The notes beneath the pieces are model-generated. The model did not search any database, had not been told where the DNA came from, and saw nothing but the letters and a program-made list of their open reading frames with translations. Positions 9,361-17,902 of a DNA stretch of 64,000 nt are shown one piece after another. The position numbers were made by a program, and so were the translations under genes. Source of the DNA: Allobosea caraganae (GTDB lineage Bacteria > Pseudomonadota > Alphaproteobacteria > Rhizobiales > Beijerinckiaceae); contig NZ_QQTO01000022.1 in assembly GCF_003351345.1 (NCBI RefSeq), positions 248,001-312,000 of the forward strand. Reading direction: 5' to 3'. Positions within the stretch are counted from its first letter, which is position 1; every line of letters starts with the position of its first letter.

Positions 9361-9421
9361 CCGCAAGGGAACATCGGGCGCCTAATCCGGTTAGACGAAA
9401 GTCTAATACGGATCTTCAGCC

Positions 9422-10006
9422 ATGTGGCTCGCCGCCGATGACGTGACGCGTTCCCTGCGCGGCTCCTGGCGTCTGATGACGCGAGGGGCGGAGGCGCTCA
9501 AGGAACTCGACCTTACTCCGCAAGGGTTTTGGCGCTCCTTCGCCGCGCTGATCCTGACGCTGCCGGCGATGGTGACGCTGCTGGCGGCAGAGCGTGTCGT
9601 CGACGGGCTGCCCAATGCCGGAAACCTGTTCGACTCTCCGCACCTCGTCGCCAGCGTGATCGGTGCGGAAGCGCTGGCCATCCTGCTCGTGCCGGCCATG
9701 CTGATCGGGCTTGCCCCGAAGCTCGTGCAGACCCCGCGCTTCACCAGCTTCGTCATCGCCTGGAACTGGGCCGGCATCGTCTCGGTCAGCCTGATGGCGG
9801 TCCCGGCGACGATCTTCGCGATCGGCTGGGCGCCGCCGACGCTTGCGGCAGTCCAGACGCTCGCCTTCGCCGCCGTCGTGCTGCGCCTGCGCTACTGCGT
9901 CGCCCAGGCCGCGTTCGGCCCCCGCGGCGGCGGCGGGATGATCGTGCTGGCAAGCGTGATCGCGGATTACTCGATCGTGCGGCTGTTCGGGTTGGTCGGG
10001 TTTTGA
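9422..10006 (+). CDS. Conserved hypothetical membrane protein
   Basis: Unrecognised 194-residue integral membrane protein. The ATG at 9422 opens MWLAADDVTRSLRGSWRLM; a short amphipathic N-terminus is followed by about five hydrophobic stretches (about 40-55, 76-95, 110-132, 136-153 and 172-190). Topology resembles Yip1-like small membrane proteins but I see no diagnostic motif. It lies 61 bases after dapE on the same strand and ends seven bases before the convergent truA gene. Base composition and codon use match the neighbours, so it appears to be native. Confidence 0.7.
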   Translation: MWLAADDVTRSLRGSWRLMTRGAEALKELDLTPQGFWRSFAALILTLPAMVTLLAAERVVDGLPNAGNLFDSPHLVASVIGAEALAILLVPAMLIGLAPKLVQTPRFTSFVIAWNWAGIVSVSLMAVPATIFAIGWAPPTLAAVQTLAFAAVVLRLRYCVAQAAFGPRGGGGMIVLASVIADYSIVRLFGLVGF

Positions 10007-10013
10007 TCCAGAC

Positions 10014-10751
10014 TCAATAGTCGACGCCGGCGAGGTAAAGCCCGCAGGGCGGCGCCAAGGCGGCGCATTGCGAGCGGTCGCGCGCCGCCAGAACCTTGCC
10101 GAGCTTGTTCTCGGGCCAGCGGCCCATGCCGACCATCTTCAGACAGCCGACGATCGAACGGATCTGATGATGCAGGAAGGAGCGGGCATGGGCGTAGACG
10201 ACGATCTCAGGCCCCTCGCGCCGGACATCGAGCCGGTCGAGCGTGCGCATCGGGCTGTTGGCCTGGCATTCGGCAGCGCGAAACGTCGTGAAGTCGTGGT
10301 GGCCGAGCAGCGCCTTGGCGGCGCGGTCCATCGCCTCGTGGTCGAGCTTCACCGAGACATGCCAGACGCGGTTGAAGTCGAGCGCGGGCTGCGCCCGCCG
10401 GTCGAGGATGCGGTAGACGTAATAGCGCCTGACAGCCGAGATGCGGGCGTCGAAGGTCTCAGGCACCGGCTCGGCGCTCAGCACCGCGACCGGCAAGCGC
10501 TTCAGGCGGGCGTTGCTGGCGTCGCGCACGACGTCGCTGCGCCAGTCCTTGTCGAGATCGACATGGGCGACCTGATGCGTCGCGTGCACGCCGGCATCGG
10601 TACGCCCCGCGCAGTGCAGCCGGACGGCATGGCCGCAAAAGGCCTCGACCGCCTCCTCGACGCTCTGCTGCACCGACGGCCCGTTGAGCTGGCGCTGCCA
10701 GCCCGAGAAGGGCGTGCCGTCATATTCGATGACGAGCTTGTAGCGGGGCAT
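10014..10751 (-). CDS. truA: tRNA pseudouridine(38-40) synthase
   Basis: Converts uridines 38-40 of the tRNA anticodon arm to pseudouridine. The catalytic aspartate is Asp52 in HCAGRTDAGVHATHQVAH. The N-terminal KLVIEYDGTPFSGWQRQ and the C-terminal FLHHQIRSIVGCLKMVGMGRW are family hallmarks. Length (245 residues) is typical. Its ATG shares one base with the fmt stop codon (TGATG at 10753-10749), so def, fmt and truA probably form one minus-strand operon devoted to translation. Confidence 0.96.
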   Translation of the reverse strand: MPRYKLVIEYDGTPFSGWQRQLNGPSVQQSVEEAVEAFCGHAVRLHCAGRTDAGVHATHQVAHVDLDKDWRSDVVRDASNARLKRLPVAVLSAEPVPETFDARISAVRRYYVYRILDRRAQPALDFNRVWHVSVKLDHEAMDRAAKALLGHHDFTTFRAAECQANSPMRTLDRLDVRREGPEIVVYAHARSFLHHQIRSIVGCLKMVGMGRWPENKLGKVLAARDRSQCAALAPPCGLYLAGVDY

Positions 10752-11680
10752 CAGAACCGATGGCCCGGCTCTAGCCTGGCACCGCGCAGAAATTCTGGCC
10801 CGCTCATCGGCCCCCGGCCGGCGCGCTGGACCTGGAGCAGCTTCACCGCGCCCTCGGCGCAGGCGATCGTGCCCTCGCCATCGAGCAGGGTCCCGGGCTC
10901 GGCCGCGCCGCCGGCCAGCGCCGTGCGCAAGATCTTGAGCCGCTCCGGCCCCTTGCCGAGATCGACCTCGGCGAAGGCGCCCGGGAAGGGCGAAAGGCCG
11001 CGCACGAGGTCGTGGACCTGCTGCGCCGGCCTGGCCCAGTTCAGCTTGGCCTCGGCATTGGTGATCTTGGCGGCATAGGTGACGCCCTCCTCCGGCTGCG
11101 GCGTGAAGCGCAGGCCGCCGCGGCCGAGCGCCGCGAGCGCGCGCACCATCAGGTCGGAGCCGAGCGAGGCGAGGCGATCGTGCAGCTCGCCGGCGGTCAT
11201 GTCGCAGTCGATGGCAAGCTTCTCGACCATGCCGACCGGGCCGGTATCGAGCCCGGCCTCCATCTTCATCACGCAGATGCCGCTCTCGGCATCTCCCGCC
11301 ATGATGGCGCGCTGGATCGGCGCGGCGCCGCGCCAGCGCGGCAGCAGCGAGGCGTGCAGGTTGAGGCAGCCGAGCTCGGGCAGGTCGAGGATGGACTGGG
11401 GCAGGATCATGCCATAGGCGACGACGACCGCGACATCGGCGTCGTGGGAGGCGATGGTCTCGGCCGCCTCCTCGCTCCTGAGCGTCTTCGGCGTGAAGAC
11501 GGGAATGCCGAAGCGCTCGGCGGCGCGCTGCACCGGCGAGGGCTTCAGGTCGAGACCGCGGCCGGCCTGGGCCGGGGCGCGGGTGTAGCAGCTGACGACC
11601 TCATGACCCTGGCCGACGATCTCGGTCAGGGTGGGCACGGCGAAATCCGGCGTGCCCATGAAGATGACGCGCAAACTCAT
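10751..11680 (-). CDS. fmt: Methionyl-tRNA formyltransferase
   Basis: Formylates initiator Met-tRNA using 10-formyltetrahydrofolate. The N-terminal domain starts [18 protein letters not shown]. The catalytic Asn-His-Asp set is visible in [21 protein letters not shown] (shown here in part as [11 protein letters not shown]) and in [11 protein letters not shown]-terminal OB-like domain follows with [15 protein letters not shown]. The 309-residue length is normal. It follows def by 29 bases and overlaps truA by one base, the standard def-fmt order. Confidence 0.96.
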   Translation of the reverse strand: MSLRVIFMGTPDFAVPTLTEIVGQGHEVVSCYTRAPAQAGRGLDLKPSPVQRAAERFGIPVFTPKTLRSEEAAETIASHDADVAVVVAYGMILPQSILDLPELGCLNLHASLLPRWRGAAPIQRAIMAGDAESGICVMKMEAGLDTGPVGMVEKLAIDCDMTAGELHDRLASLGSDLMVRALAALGRGGLRFTPQPEEGVTYAAKITNAEAKLNWARPAQQVHDLVRGLSPFPGAFAEVDLGKGPERLKILRTALAGGAAEPGTLLDGEGTIACAEGAVKLLQVQRAGRGPMSGPEFLRGARLEPGHRF

Positions 11681-11709
11681 GCGTTAGGAGCTTCTCGTTC
11701 CGTCGTCAT

Positions 11710-12231
11710 TCAGGCCACATTCTCGCGCCGCGCCGCCTTGGCGAAGCGCTTGGTGACGCGCTCGCGCTTCAGGCGCGAGAGGTGGTCGATGAAGAGCACG
11801 CCGTTGAGATGGTCGATCTCGTGCTGGATGCAGGTGGCGAGCAGGCCGTCGGCCTCGATCTCCTGCTGCTTGCCGTCGAGGTCGAGATAGCGGACCTTGA
11901 CCCGCGCGGGACGGTCGACCTCCTCGTAATACTCGGGGATCGAGAGGCAGCCTTCCTCATGCGTGTTCATCTCCTCCGAGGACCAGGTGATCTCGGGATT
12001 GACGAAGACGATCGGCGTCTTCTCCTCCTCGTCGGTCTTGGCGAGGTCGATCGTCACGACGCGCTTGGGCACGCCGATCTGGATCGCGGCCAGGCCGATG
12101 CCGGGTGCGTCGTACATGGTCTCCAGCATGTCGGCGGCGAGCGCCTTGATCTCGGGCGTCACCGCCTCGACCGGAGCAGATACCTGACGCAGGACGGCAT
12201 CAGGCAGGATTACTAATGGGCGGATCGCCAT
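11710..12231 (-). CDS. def: Peptide deformylase
   Basis: Metalloenzyme that removes the formyl group from nascent polypeptides. All three motifs are intact: [10 protein letters not shown] (motif 1), EEGCLSIP with metal ligand Cys95 (motif 2), and QHEIDHLNG with His137, Glu138 and His141 (motif 3). Length is 173 residues. It is the first gene of a minus-strand def-fmt-truA run and is divergent from rmuC across a 118-base gap that should hold both promoters. Confidence 0.97.
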   Translation of the reverse strand: MAIRPLVILPDAVLRQVSAPVEAVTPEIKALAADMLETMYDAPGIGLAAIQIGVPKRVVTIDLAKTDEEEKTPIVFVNPEITWSSEEMNTHEEGCLSIPEYYEEVDRPARVKVRYLDLDGKQQEIEADGLLATCIQHEIDHLNGVLFIDHLSRLKRERVTKRFAKAARRENVA

Positions 12232-12349
12232 GACAGGGCTCGAACAGGGTTTTTCGTGCTGATTTGGCGGACATAAGCGCTTGTGCGCAAACGGTCAAAC
12301 TGTTCCGCTTTCGTTCGGCATTTCGGTGCGAATCGTATAGGGTCGCGGC

Positions 12350-13534
12350 ATGAAAGAGATCGCCTTCGTCCTGCTCGAGCGGCCCGTGACCTGGGCCGAG
12401 GCCGCGCTCGGCTTCGCCGGCATCAGCCTGTTCCTGCTCGCCCTCCTCACGATCTCGCTCTGGCGCGGCTCGCGCAAGCGCGAGATCGAGGCTGGCATTG
12501 CCGCCGAACGCTCGCGCGAGATGGACGACAAGGTCGCCGAGATGAACCGCCTGCAGTCCGAGCTGACCGGCCGGATGCAGAGCATGGCCGAGATTCTCTC
12601 GACGAGGCAGGGCGACCTCGCCCGCCTCGTCGCCGACCGCATGGACGGCCTGCGCCAGCAGGTCGGCAGCGGGCTCGAACAGAACGTCAAGCAGACCAGC
12701 GAGAGCCTCGGCAAGCTGCAGGAGCGGCTCGCCGTCATCGACGCCGCCCAGAAGAACCTCACCGACCTGACCTCCGAGGTGGTGACGCTCAAGGACGTGC
12801 TCTCCAACAAGCAGGCGCGCGGCGCCTATGGCCAGGGCCGGATGGAGGCGATCATCCGCGACGGGCTGCCCGCCGCCTTCTTCTCGTTCCAGCCGCAGCT
12901 CACCAACGGCAAGCGGCCGGACTGCCTCGTCACCTTACCGGGCGACGGGCGTGGGCTCGTCATCGACGCCAAATTCCCGCTGGAGAGCTTCACCATGCTG
13001 CGCGAGGCGCGCGGCGAGGAACAGAAGAAGCAGGCCTCGGCCCGGGTGCGCGGCGATGTCGGCCAGCACGTCAAGGACATCTCGGAGCGCTACTTCCTGC
13101 CGGGCGAGACGCAGGACATGGCCCTGCTCTTCGTGCCCTCGGAATCGATCTATGCCGACCTGCACGAGCATTTCGACGACGTGATCCAGAAGGCGCATCG
13201 CGCCCGGGTCATGGTGGTCTCGCCCTCGCTGCTGGCGCTGGCGATCCAGCTGATGCAGTCGCTGGTGCGCGACGCCCGCATGCGCGAGGAGGCGCAGGTG
13301 ATCCAGAGCGAGGTCGGCAAGCTGCTCGACGACGTGCGCCGCCTCGGCGACCGCGTCGACAAGCTCGACACGCATTTCCGCCAGGCGCAGGACGATGTCG
13401 CTGGGATCAAAACCTCGGCCGGCAAAGTGACGAGCCGCGCCGAGAAGATCGGCGCGCTGGAGTTCGACGACGCCAAGGGCGAGCCGGCGCTGCCATTCGT
13501 GAAGGGGCTGCCGCTGAAGGCTGCGGCGGAGTGA
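12350..13534 (+). CDS. rmuC: DNA recombination protein RmuC
   Basis: RmuC limits DNA inversions and is thought to act as a nuclease-like factor near DNA ends; the biochemical activity is not well defined. The 394-residue protein has an N-terminal membrane helix (ALGFAGISLFLLALLTISLW, about 19-38), a coiled coil of heptad-like segments (about 45-150), and the C-terminal RmuC domain with PDCLVTLPGDGRGLVIDAKFP, KKQASARVRGDVGQHVKDIS and FVPSESIYADLHE. It sits alone on the plus strand, divergent from def. The open frame could begin slightly further upstream, but the ATG at 12350 gives the family's usual length. Confidence 0.93.
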   Translation: MKEIAFVLLERPVTWAEAALGFAGISLFLLALLTISLWRGSRKREIEAGIAAERSREMDDKVAEMNRLQSELTGRMQSMAEILSTRQGDLARLVADRMDGLRQQVGSGLEQNVKQTSESLGKLQERLAVIDAAQKNLTDLTSEVVTLKDVLSNKQARGAYGQGRMEAIIRDGLPAAFFSFQPQLTNGKRPDCLVTLPGDGRGLVIDAKFPLESFTMLREARGEEQKKQASARVRGDVGQHVKDISERYFLPGETQDMALLFVPSESIYADLHEHFDDVIQKAHRARVMVVSPSLLALAIQLMQSLVRDARMREEAQVIQSEVGKLLDDVRRLGDRVDKLDTHFRQAQDDVAGIKTSAGKVTSRAEKIGALEFDDAKGEPALPFVKGLPLKAAAE

Positions 13535-13603
13535 GGCGCCCCTCCTGGCGAATAGTACTCAATCCTACTCTGCGCTATGATGGGAGCAGGATGGAGCCAC
13601 GGC

Positions 13604-13876
13604 ATGAGAACGACGCAGCAATTCAGCATCACCCTGCCCAATGAGATGGCGGAGATCGTCGAGGACAAGGTGAAATCGGGCGTCTACTCATCGGTGAGCG
13701 AGGTCATGCGCGACGGCATAAGAGCCTTGATCGAGCGGGACGCCGCGCTCGAACGGTGGCTGCGAGAGGAAGTCGTGGCCGGTCATGCCGAGTACCTTGC
13801 CGCCCCCTCGAAGGGCGTTCCGGCGGAGGAAGTCCTCGACCACATCAAGGCGCGCCGCATCTCACGCTCCGCCTGA
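13604..13876 (+). CDS. ParD-like antitoxin (ribbon-helix-helix)
   Basis: Antitoxin of a type II toxin-antitoxin pair. The chosen ATG (13604) gives MRTTQQFSITLPNEMAEIVE; this is the beta-strand and first helix of a CopG/ParD ribbon-helix-helix, followed by KVKSGVYSSVSEVMRDGIR, the second helix. An upstream in-frame ATG (13577) would add nine residues that do not look like the family. The C-terminal 40 residues are charged and should bind the toxin. The toxin gene starts nine bases later. Upstream, TATGAT near 13576 is a plausible -10 box. Confidence 0.88.
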   Translation: MRTTQQFSITLPNEMAEIVEDKVKSGVYSSVSEVMRDGIRALIERDAALERWLREEVVAGHAEYLAAPSKGVPAEEVLDHIKARRISRSA

Positions 13877-13885
13877 CGACGCCCG

Positions 13886-14188
13886 ATGCAGGTCATCTTC
13901 ACGCCCAGAGCCCTGCAGCACATCGAAAACCTGCACGCCTACCTGACCGATCAGGCAAGCGAACTGACCGCCGACCGCTATGTCGGCCGCATCGTTGCCT
14001 ACTGCCAGCGGTTGGACGTCTTCCCGCTCAGAGGCACGCGGCGCGACGACATCATCCCGGGCCTGCGCATCATCGGCTTCGAACACCGCGTCAACATCGC
14101 CTTCATCGCGACGGCCGAAACCGTCCTCATCGAGGGCGTGTTCTATGGCGGGCAGGACTACGAGGCCTCGTTCCGCGAGCCCGAGTAG
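13886..14188 (+). CDS. ParE/RelE-superfamily toxin
   Basis: Toxin partner of the preceding ParD-like gene, nine bases away on the same strand. The 100-residue protein matches the ParE fold: VIFTPRALQHIENLHAYLTD at the N-terminus, PLRGTRRDDIIPGLRIIGF in the middle and IEGVFYGGQDYEASF at the end. ParE toxins poison DNA gyrase, whereas RelE relatives cleave mRNA; the ParD partner favours the gyrase type but this is inference. The gene looks intact. Confidence 0.88.
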   Translation: MQVIFTPRALQHIENLHAYLTDQASELTADRYVGRIVAYCQRLDVFPLRGTRRDDIIPGLRIIGFEHRVNIAFIATAETVLIEGVFYGGQDYEASFREPE

Positions 14189-14205
14189 GGCCTCGTCTCT
14201 TCGCC

Positions 14206-14727
14206 TCAGCCCTGCGGCTGGCGCAGCAGCCGCTCGGCATAGGCGATAATCCGGTCCTGCCCATCGGTCGGGCCGCCATGCAGCGCCGCGATCTTGCGCA
14301 GCATGATGAAGAGCTCGTTGAGCTCGGCCTTCGACAGGTTCTTGCGCAGCAGGTCCTTGAGGTCGTCGACCGCGGTCTGGGCCAGGGGCACCGCGTCGAC
14401 CGCATGCCGGGCGACGACGAGCCGGGCTTCGAGATCCCTGCCGAATTCGAGCACGCCGCGCATCTCGGCCTTGATCGCCTCGATCTGCTCGACGGTCGGC
14501 TCGCCGCGATCCTTGGCGACGAGCAACATGAGGGCGACCGCGCCCTCGCGGCTCTCGGTCATCGCCTTGAGCGGGGCCCGCTCGAGCTGGTCGCGGGCGG
14601 CGAGGCGGCGCTTGGCGTTGCGCTGGTCGTTCAGCCAGTGGTCGACCGTCTCCATGCCCTTGCCATAGATGAACCAGTACATGATACCGGACATCACCGC
14701 GCCGACGATGGCAACGAGGACAGGCAT
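14206..14727 (-). CDS. Membrane-anchored TerB-like protein (hypothetical)
   Basis: 173-residue protein with one N-terminal membrane segment (MPVLVAIVGAVMSGIMYWFI, residues 1-20) and an all-helical cytoplasmic domain. The segment LRKNLSKAELNELFIMLRK and the following IAALHGGPTDGQDRIIAYAERLL resemble the repeated helix-turn-helix pattern of TerB/DUF533 domains. No catalytic residues are seen. It sits on the minus strand between two plus-strand toxin-antitoxin pairs, with only 17 bases to parE. I do not know its function, and the TerB link is weak pattern similarity. Confidence 0.55.
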   Translation of the reverse strand: MPVLVAIVGAVMSGIMYWFIYGKGMETVDHWLNDQRNAKRRLAARDQLERAPLKAMTESREGAVALMLLVAKDRGEPTVEQIEAIKAEMRGVLEFGRDLEARLVVARHAVDAVPLAQTAVDDLKDLLRKNLSKAELNELFIMLRKIAALHGGPTDGQDRIIAYAERLLRQPQG

Positions 14728-14915
14728 GGCAATTCTCCGCCCTGCCCCGACTCAGGGAATGTCGGGCCAATACCGGCCATCCCTAAAGCGATCTCCGGCT
14801 TCGAAGAAGGCGTAACGCTCCGGTTTTACAGTTCCATGATGGCTTGAAACGTAGGTTTCCGTGCTCAAAGCACCAGCGTCCGCTCGAAATCGGCCGCTCG
14901 GCTTCATCATGCGAG

Positions 14916-14945
14916 TAATTCGTATTATATGAATAACTCGAATTA
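14916..14945. promoter_or_regulatory. Palindromic operator with -10 box of the Phd/PemK-like pair
   Basis: TAATTCG at 14916-14922 and CGAATTA at 14939-14945 are perfect inverted arms of a 30-base imperfect palindrome. TATTAT (14923-14928) inside it looks like a -10 box. The element ends 14 bases before the antitoxin ATG, and AGGAGAGG (14947-14954) is its ribosome binding site. The position fits autoregulation by the antitoxin. Confidence 0.55.
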
Positions 14946-14959
14946 TGAGGAGAGGCGCG

Positions 14960-15223
14960 ATGCGCGTTTCGACGGCCGATTTCATCAAGCACTACGGAGC
15001 CCTGGCAGACCGCGCCCTTGCCGAGCCGATCACTATCACGAAGAACGGCCGGGACCGGCTGGTCGTGATGTCGGCCGACGAATACAGCCGGCTCAAGCGA
15101 CGCGAGCGGAAGGCCCTATTGGCGGAAGAGCTCAGCGACGAGGAGCTCAAGCTGATCGCCGAGTCGGAGCCGCCTGCCGGACTTGAGCATCTCGACAGCG
15201 AACTGGAGGGCTGGAAGCGGTGA
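14960..15223 (+). CDS. Phd/YefM-family antitoxin
   Basis: Antitoxin with the Phd/YefM N-terminal DNA-binding fold: MRVSTADFIKHYGALADRAL followed by PITITKNGRDRLVVMSADEY, the classic 'prevent-host-death' pattern. The chosen ATG at 14960 has a strong AGGAGAGG site six bases upstream; an in-frame start at 14945 would add only five residues. The acidic C-terminus (SDEELKLIAESE) should wrap the toxin. Its TGA overlaps the GTG start of the next gene (GTGA, 15220-15223), so the two are coupled. Confidence 0.88.
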   Translation: MRVSTADFIKHYGALADRALAEPITITKNGRDRLVVMSADEYSRLKRRERKALLAEELSDEELKLIAESEPPAGLEHLDSELEGWKR

Positions 15224-15657
15224 CATGGCCGGAGCCGACGCCCGGTCTCGTGATCCGCTATTCCTATCTTTGGCAGCGCGAGGCCCAGGCCGGGCAGGAA
15301 GAAGGTCTAAAGGACCGACCCTGCGCCATCGTCCTCGCGATCGAAAATACACCCGGCGAGATGCGGGTCTATGTCCTGCCCGTTACACATTCTCCGCCCG
15401 TGGCGGCGGAAGATGCCATCGAACTTCCGATGCAGACGAGGGCCCGCCTCGGCCTCGACGGCGAACGCTCCTGGATCGTCATCAGCGAGGCCAATGTCTT
15501 CGTCTGGCCGGGCCCCGACCTGCGCTTCCTGCCGGGACAGGGCCCGGCCAGCGCCGCCTATGGCGCGCTTCCGCCGGGACTGTTCCGGATCATCCGAGAC
15601 CGCTTCGTCGCGCGAGCCCGGCAGCGGAAGGCCAGGCTCGTTCCACGCAGCGAGTGA
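15220..15657 (+). CDS. PemK/MazF-like toxin
   Basis: 145-residue protein coupled to the Phd-like antitoxin by a GTGA overlap. The sequence PGLVIRYSYLW, then LKDRPCAIVLAIE, VYVLPVTHSPP, and RSWIVISEANVFVWPGPDL follows the beta-barrel pattern of PemK/MazF-like growth inhibitors. The usual MazF pairing is with AbrB-like antitoxins, so a Phd/YefM partner is a swap of the kind common in type II systems. Endoribonuclease activity is inferred from family only. It ends immediately before the convergent osmC gene. Confidence 0.72.
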   Translation: MTWPEPTPGLVIRYSYLWQREAQAGQEEGLKDRPCAIVLAIENTPGEMRVYVLPVTHSPPVAAEDAIELPMQTRARLGLDGERSWIVISEANVFVWPGPDLRFLPGQGPASAAYGALPPGLFRIIRDRFVARARQRKARLVPRSE

Positions 15658-16167
15658 TCACGCCACCTTCAACGCCGCAGAGAGCTCCGGCTTGACGTTC
15701 AGGGTCTGGAACACGACGCAATAGCGCTCGGTCAGCTTGAGAAGCGTGTCGAGCTTCTCCTGCGGGGCGTCGGTCTCGACGTCGAAGGAGAGGCGGATCG
15801 CCTTGAAGCCGACGGGCGCGTCCTTGGCGACGCCGAGCGTGCCGCGGAAGTCGAGATCGCCCTCGGCGCGCACCGTGCCCTTCTTCAGATCGATCTCGAG
15901 CGCCGTCGCGACCGCCTTCAGCGTCACGCCGGCGCAGGCGACCAGCGCCTCCAGCAGCATGTCGCCGGAGCAAAGCTCGGCGCCGGTGCCGCCCGTCGCC
16001 GGGTGCAGGCCGGCGAGCGCGATGGCGCGGCCGGTCTCGACCTTGCAGGCGATGTGCTGGTCGTCGAGCTCGCCATGAGCCTTCAGCGTGATGACGGCGG
16101 CATCGGGCGCCTCGCGGTACTTGTCCTTGAGCGGAGCCTGGAGGGCGCGGAGAGCGGTGACGTCCAT
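15658..16167 (-). CDS. OsmC-family protein
   Basis: Predicted thiol peroxidase-like protein of the OsmC/Ohr superfamily. The two redox cysteines are in LEALVACAGVTLKAVA and LTERYCVVFQTL, the usual spacing. At 169 residues it is a stand-alone OsmC domain. It is on the same strand as, and 98 bases downstream of, the sulfonate-type ABC transporter genes; a link to sulfur or peroxide metabolism is plausible but not shown. The organic hydroperoxide (Ohr) subfamily is an alternative. Confidence 0.85.
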   Translation of the reverse strand: MDVTALRALQAPLKDKYREAPDAAVITLKAHGELDDQHIACKVETGRAIALAGLHPATGGTGAELCSGDMLLEALVACAGVTLKAVATALEIDLKKGTVRAEGDLDFRGTLGVAKDAPVGFKAIRLSFDVETDAPQEKLDTLLKLTERYCVVFQTLNVKPELSAALKVA

Positions 16168-16265
16168 GTCTGTTACCTCGGCAGGAGATGTGGCGATGTC
16201 TGCCGGTGACTTAAGCGCCTACGCTGCGGCAGACCAGCCCTACCGGCGCATGGCTGGGCGCAAGA

Positions 16266-17048
16266 CTACCACCACATCCCCGCCGTCTCGGCTGCCTTGC
16301 TCTGCTGCGGCTCCTCGTCCCGCAGCGAGCGATCGAGCGAGCGCAGGACCTCGCGCTTGGCGGCCTCGAAGGTGGGCGAGAGCCGGTCGCGCGGGCGGGC
16401 GAGCGGGTTGTCGAGCTCGTCGAAGATGCGGCCGGGGCGCGGCTGCATCACGATGATGCGGTCGGCCAGCGTCACCGCCTCCTCGACGTCATGGGTGACC
16501 ATGACGACGGTCGGCCGGCTCTCCTCCCAGAGCGACAGCAGATGGCCGTGCAGGCTCGCGCGCGTCGTCGCGTCGAGCGCCGAGAAGGGCTCGTCCATCA
16601 GCAGCAGCTTCGGCCTGGTGATCAACGCGCGGGCGATGGCGACGCGCTGCTGCTGGCCGCCGGAGAGCTCGCGCGGCCAGCGCTTCTCGTAGCCGGCGAG
16701 ACCGACGCGCACGAGAGCATTGGTCACCAGCCCCTCGCGCTCGAAGGCGCTGAGATGCGACAGGCCGAAGGCGACGTTCTCGGCGACGCTGAGCCAGGGG
16801 AAGAGCCGCGGCTCCTGGAAGATCACGCCGACATCGGCGCGCGGCTCCAGGATGACGTCGCCGTTGAGCGCGATCTTGCCGGCGCTGGGCTGGTCGAGCC
16901 CGGCGACGAGCCGCAGCAGCGTGGTCTTGCCGCAACCGGAGCCGCCGACCAGCGCCAGGATCTCGCCAGGCGCGACCTTGGTGGTGATGGCCGAGAGGGC
17001 GTGCGTGCCGTCGGCATAGGTTTTGGAGAGGCTGTCGAAGCTCAGCAT
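16266..17048 (-). CDS. ssuB: ABC transporter ATP-binding protein (sulfonate/nitrate/taurine type)
   Basis: ATPase of an importer for aliphatic sulfonates or similar small anions. Start is the ATG at 17048 (MLSFDSLSKTYADG), 13 bases after the permease stop; a further upstream ATG would overlap the permease. Walker A is GGSGCGKTTLLR, the Q-loop is VIFQEPRLFPW, the signature is LSGGQQQRVAIARAL, Walker B is LLLMDEPFSALDA and the switch His is in MVTHDVEEA. The RLFPWLSVAENV segment is typical of the SsuB/TauB/NrtD group. Last gene of the ssuA-ssuC-ssuB-like run. The exact substrate is inferred. Confidence 0.85.
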   Translation of the reverse strand: MLSFDSLSKTYADGTHALSAITTKVAPGEILALVGGSGCGKTTLLRLVAGLDQPSAGKIALNGDVILEPRADVGVIFQEPRLFPWLSVAENVAFGLSHLSAFEREGLVTNALVRVGLAGYEKRWPRELSGGQQQRVAIARALITRPKLLLMDEPFSALDATTRASLHGHLLSLWEESRPTVVMVTHDVEEAVTLADRIIVMQPRPGRIFDELDNPLARPRDRLSPTFEAAKREVLRSLDRSLRDEEPQQSKAAETAGMWW

Positions 17049-17061
17049 CGACGTTCGGCTT

Positions 17062-17889
17062 TCAGAGCTTGTCGCGACCGAGATCCTGCCAGGCGAGGAA
17101 AGGCCGCGTGATGGCGATGAGCAGGCCGTCAGCCAGCTTGCCGAGCACGGCAAAGGCGATGATGGCCGCGATGATGGTGTCGGGACGGCCGAGCTGCTGG
17201 CCGTCCACCAAGAGATAGCCGAGGCCCTCGCTCGCCCCCATGATCTCGGCCGCGACCACGAACATGAAGCCGAGGCCGAGGCCCGAGCGCAGCGCGACGA
17301 TCCAGGCCGGCAGGATCGCCGGGAGCAGCACCCGCCGGACCATGGCGAAGCGGCTGAGCCTGAAGACGCGGCCGACCTCGATGATCTTGCGGTCGATCGA
17401 CAGGATCGCGGCGGCGACGCCGAGATAGACCGGGAAGAAGACGCCGACTGCGATCAGCGCGACCTTCGAGGCCTCGAAGATGCCGAACCAGAGGATGAAG
17501 AGCGGAACCCAGGCGATCGAGGGGATCGAGCGCAGGGCCTGCAAGGTCGGATCGAGCAGGCCGCGCGCCACGGGCAGAGCCCCCGTCAACGCACCCAGCA
17601 CCGTGCCGACCGCAGCCCCGAGACCGAACCCCGCCGCGACCCGCCAAAGCGTGGCGGTGGCATGGGTCAGGAGGTCGCCCGAGACGGCCAGCCGCCACAG
17701 CGTCTTGCCGACCACGCTGGGCGGCGGCATCAGACGGCCATTGGCGAGACCGGCGCCGACCAGGAACTCCCAGAGCGCGGCGAGCGCGATCGGCAGCAGC
17801 AGCCCGGCAATGCCCAGACCCCGAGGCGTCCGGCTGGCGGCCGGCCGCTCCTTGGCCTCGGAACTCGTCTCGATCTCAAGCGCGCTCAT
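17062..17889 (-). CDS. ssuC: ABC transporter permease (sulfonate/nitrate/taurine type)
   Basis: Inner-membrane permease with six predicted helices, from GIAGLLLPIALAALWEFLVG near the N-terminus to TIIAAIIAFAVLGKLADGLL near the end. The EAA loop-like segment GRVFRLSRFAMVRRVLLPA contacts the ATPase. Length is 275 residues, normal for the SsuC/TauC family. It lies between the substrate-binding protein gene and the ATPase gene. The 76 bases upstream contain a palindromic element flanked by 9-base direct repeats, listed separately, which may lower its expression relative to the binding protein. Confidence 0.87.
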   Translation of the reverse strand: MSALEIETSSEAKERPAASRTPRGLGIAGLLLPIALAALWEFLVGAGLANGRLMPPPSVVGKTLWRLAVSGDLLTHATATLWRVAAGFGLGAAVGTVLGALTGALPVARGLLDPTLQALRSIPSIAWVPLFILWFGIFEASKVALIAVGVFFPVYLGVAAAILSIDRKIIEVGRVFRLSRFAMVRRVLLPAILPAWIVALRSGLGLGFMFVVAAEIMGASEGLGYLLVDGQQLGRPDTIIAAIIAFAVLGKLADGLLIAITRPFLAWQDLGRDKL

Positions 17890-17902
17890 CAGGCTCCGGT
17901 CA

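Noticed and set aside
14752..14988. Minus-strand frame upstream of the TerB-like gene
   Set aside because: No ribosome binding site, overlaps the operator of the Phd/PemK pair, and composition is not gene-like.
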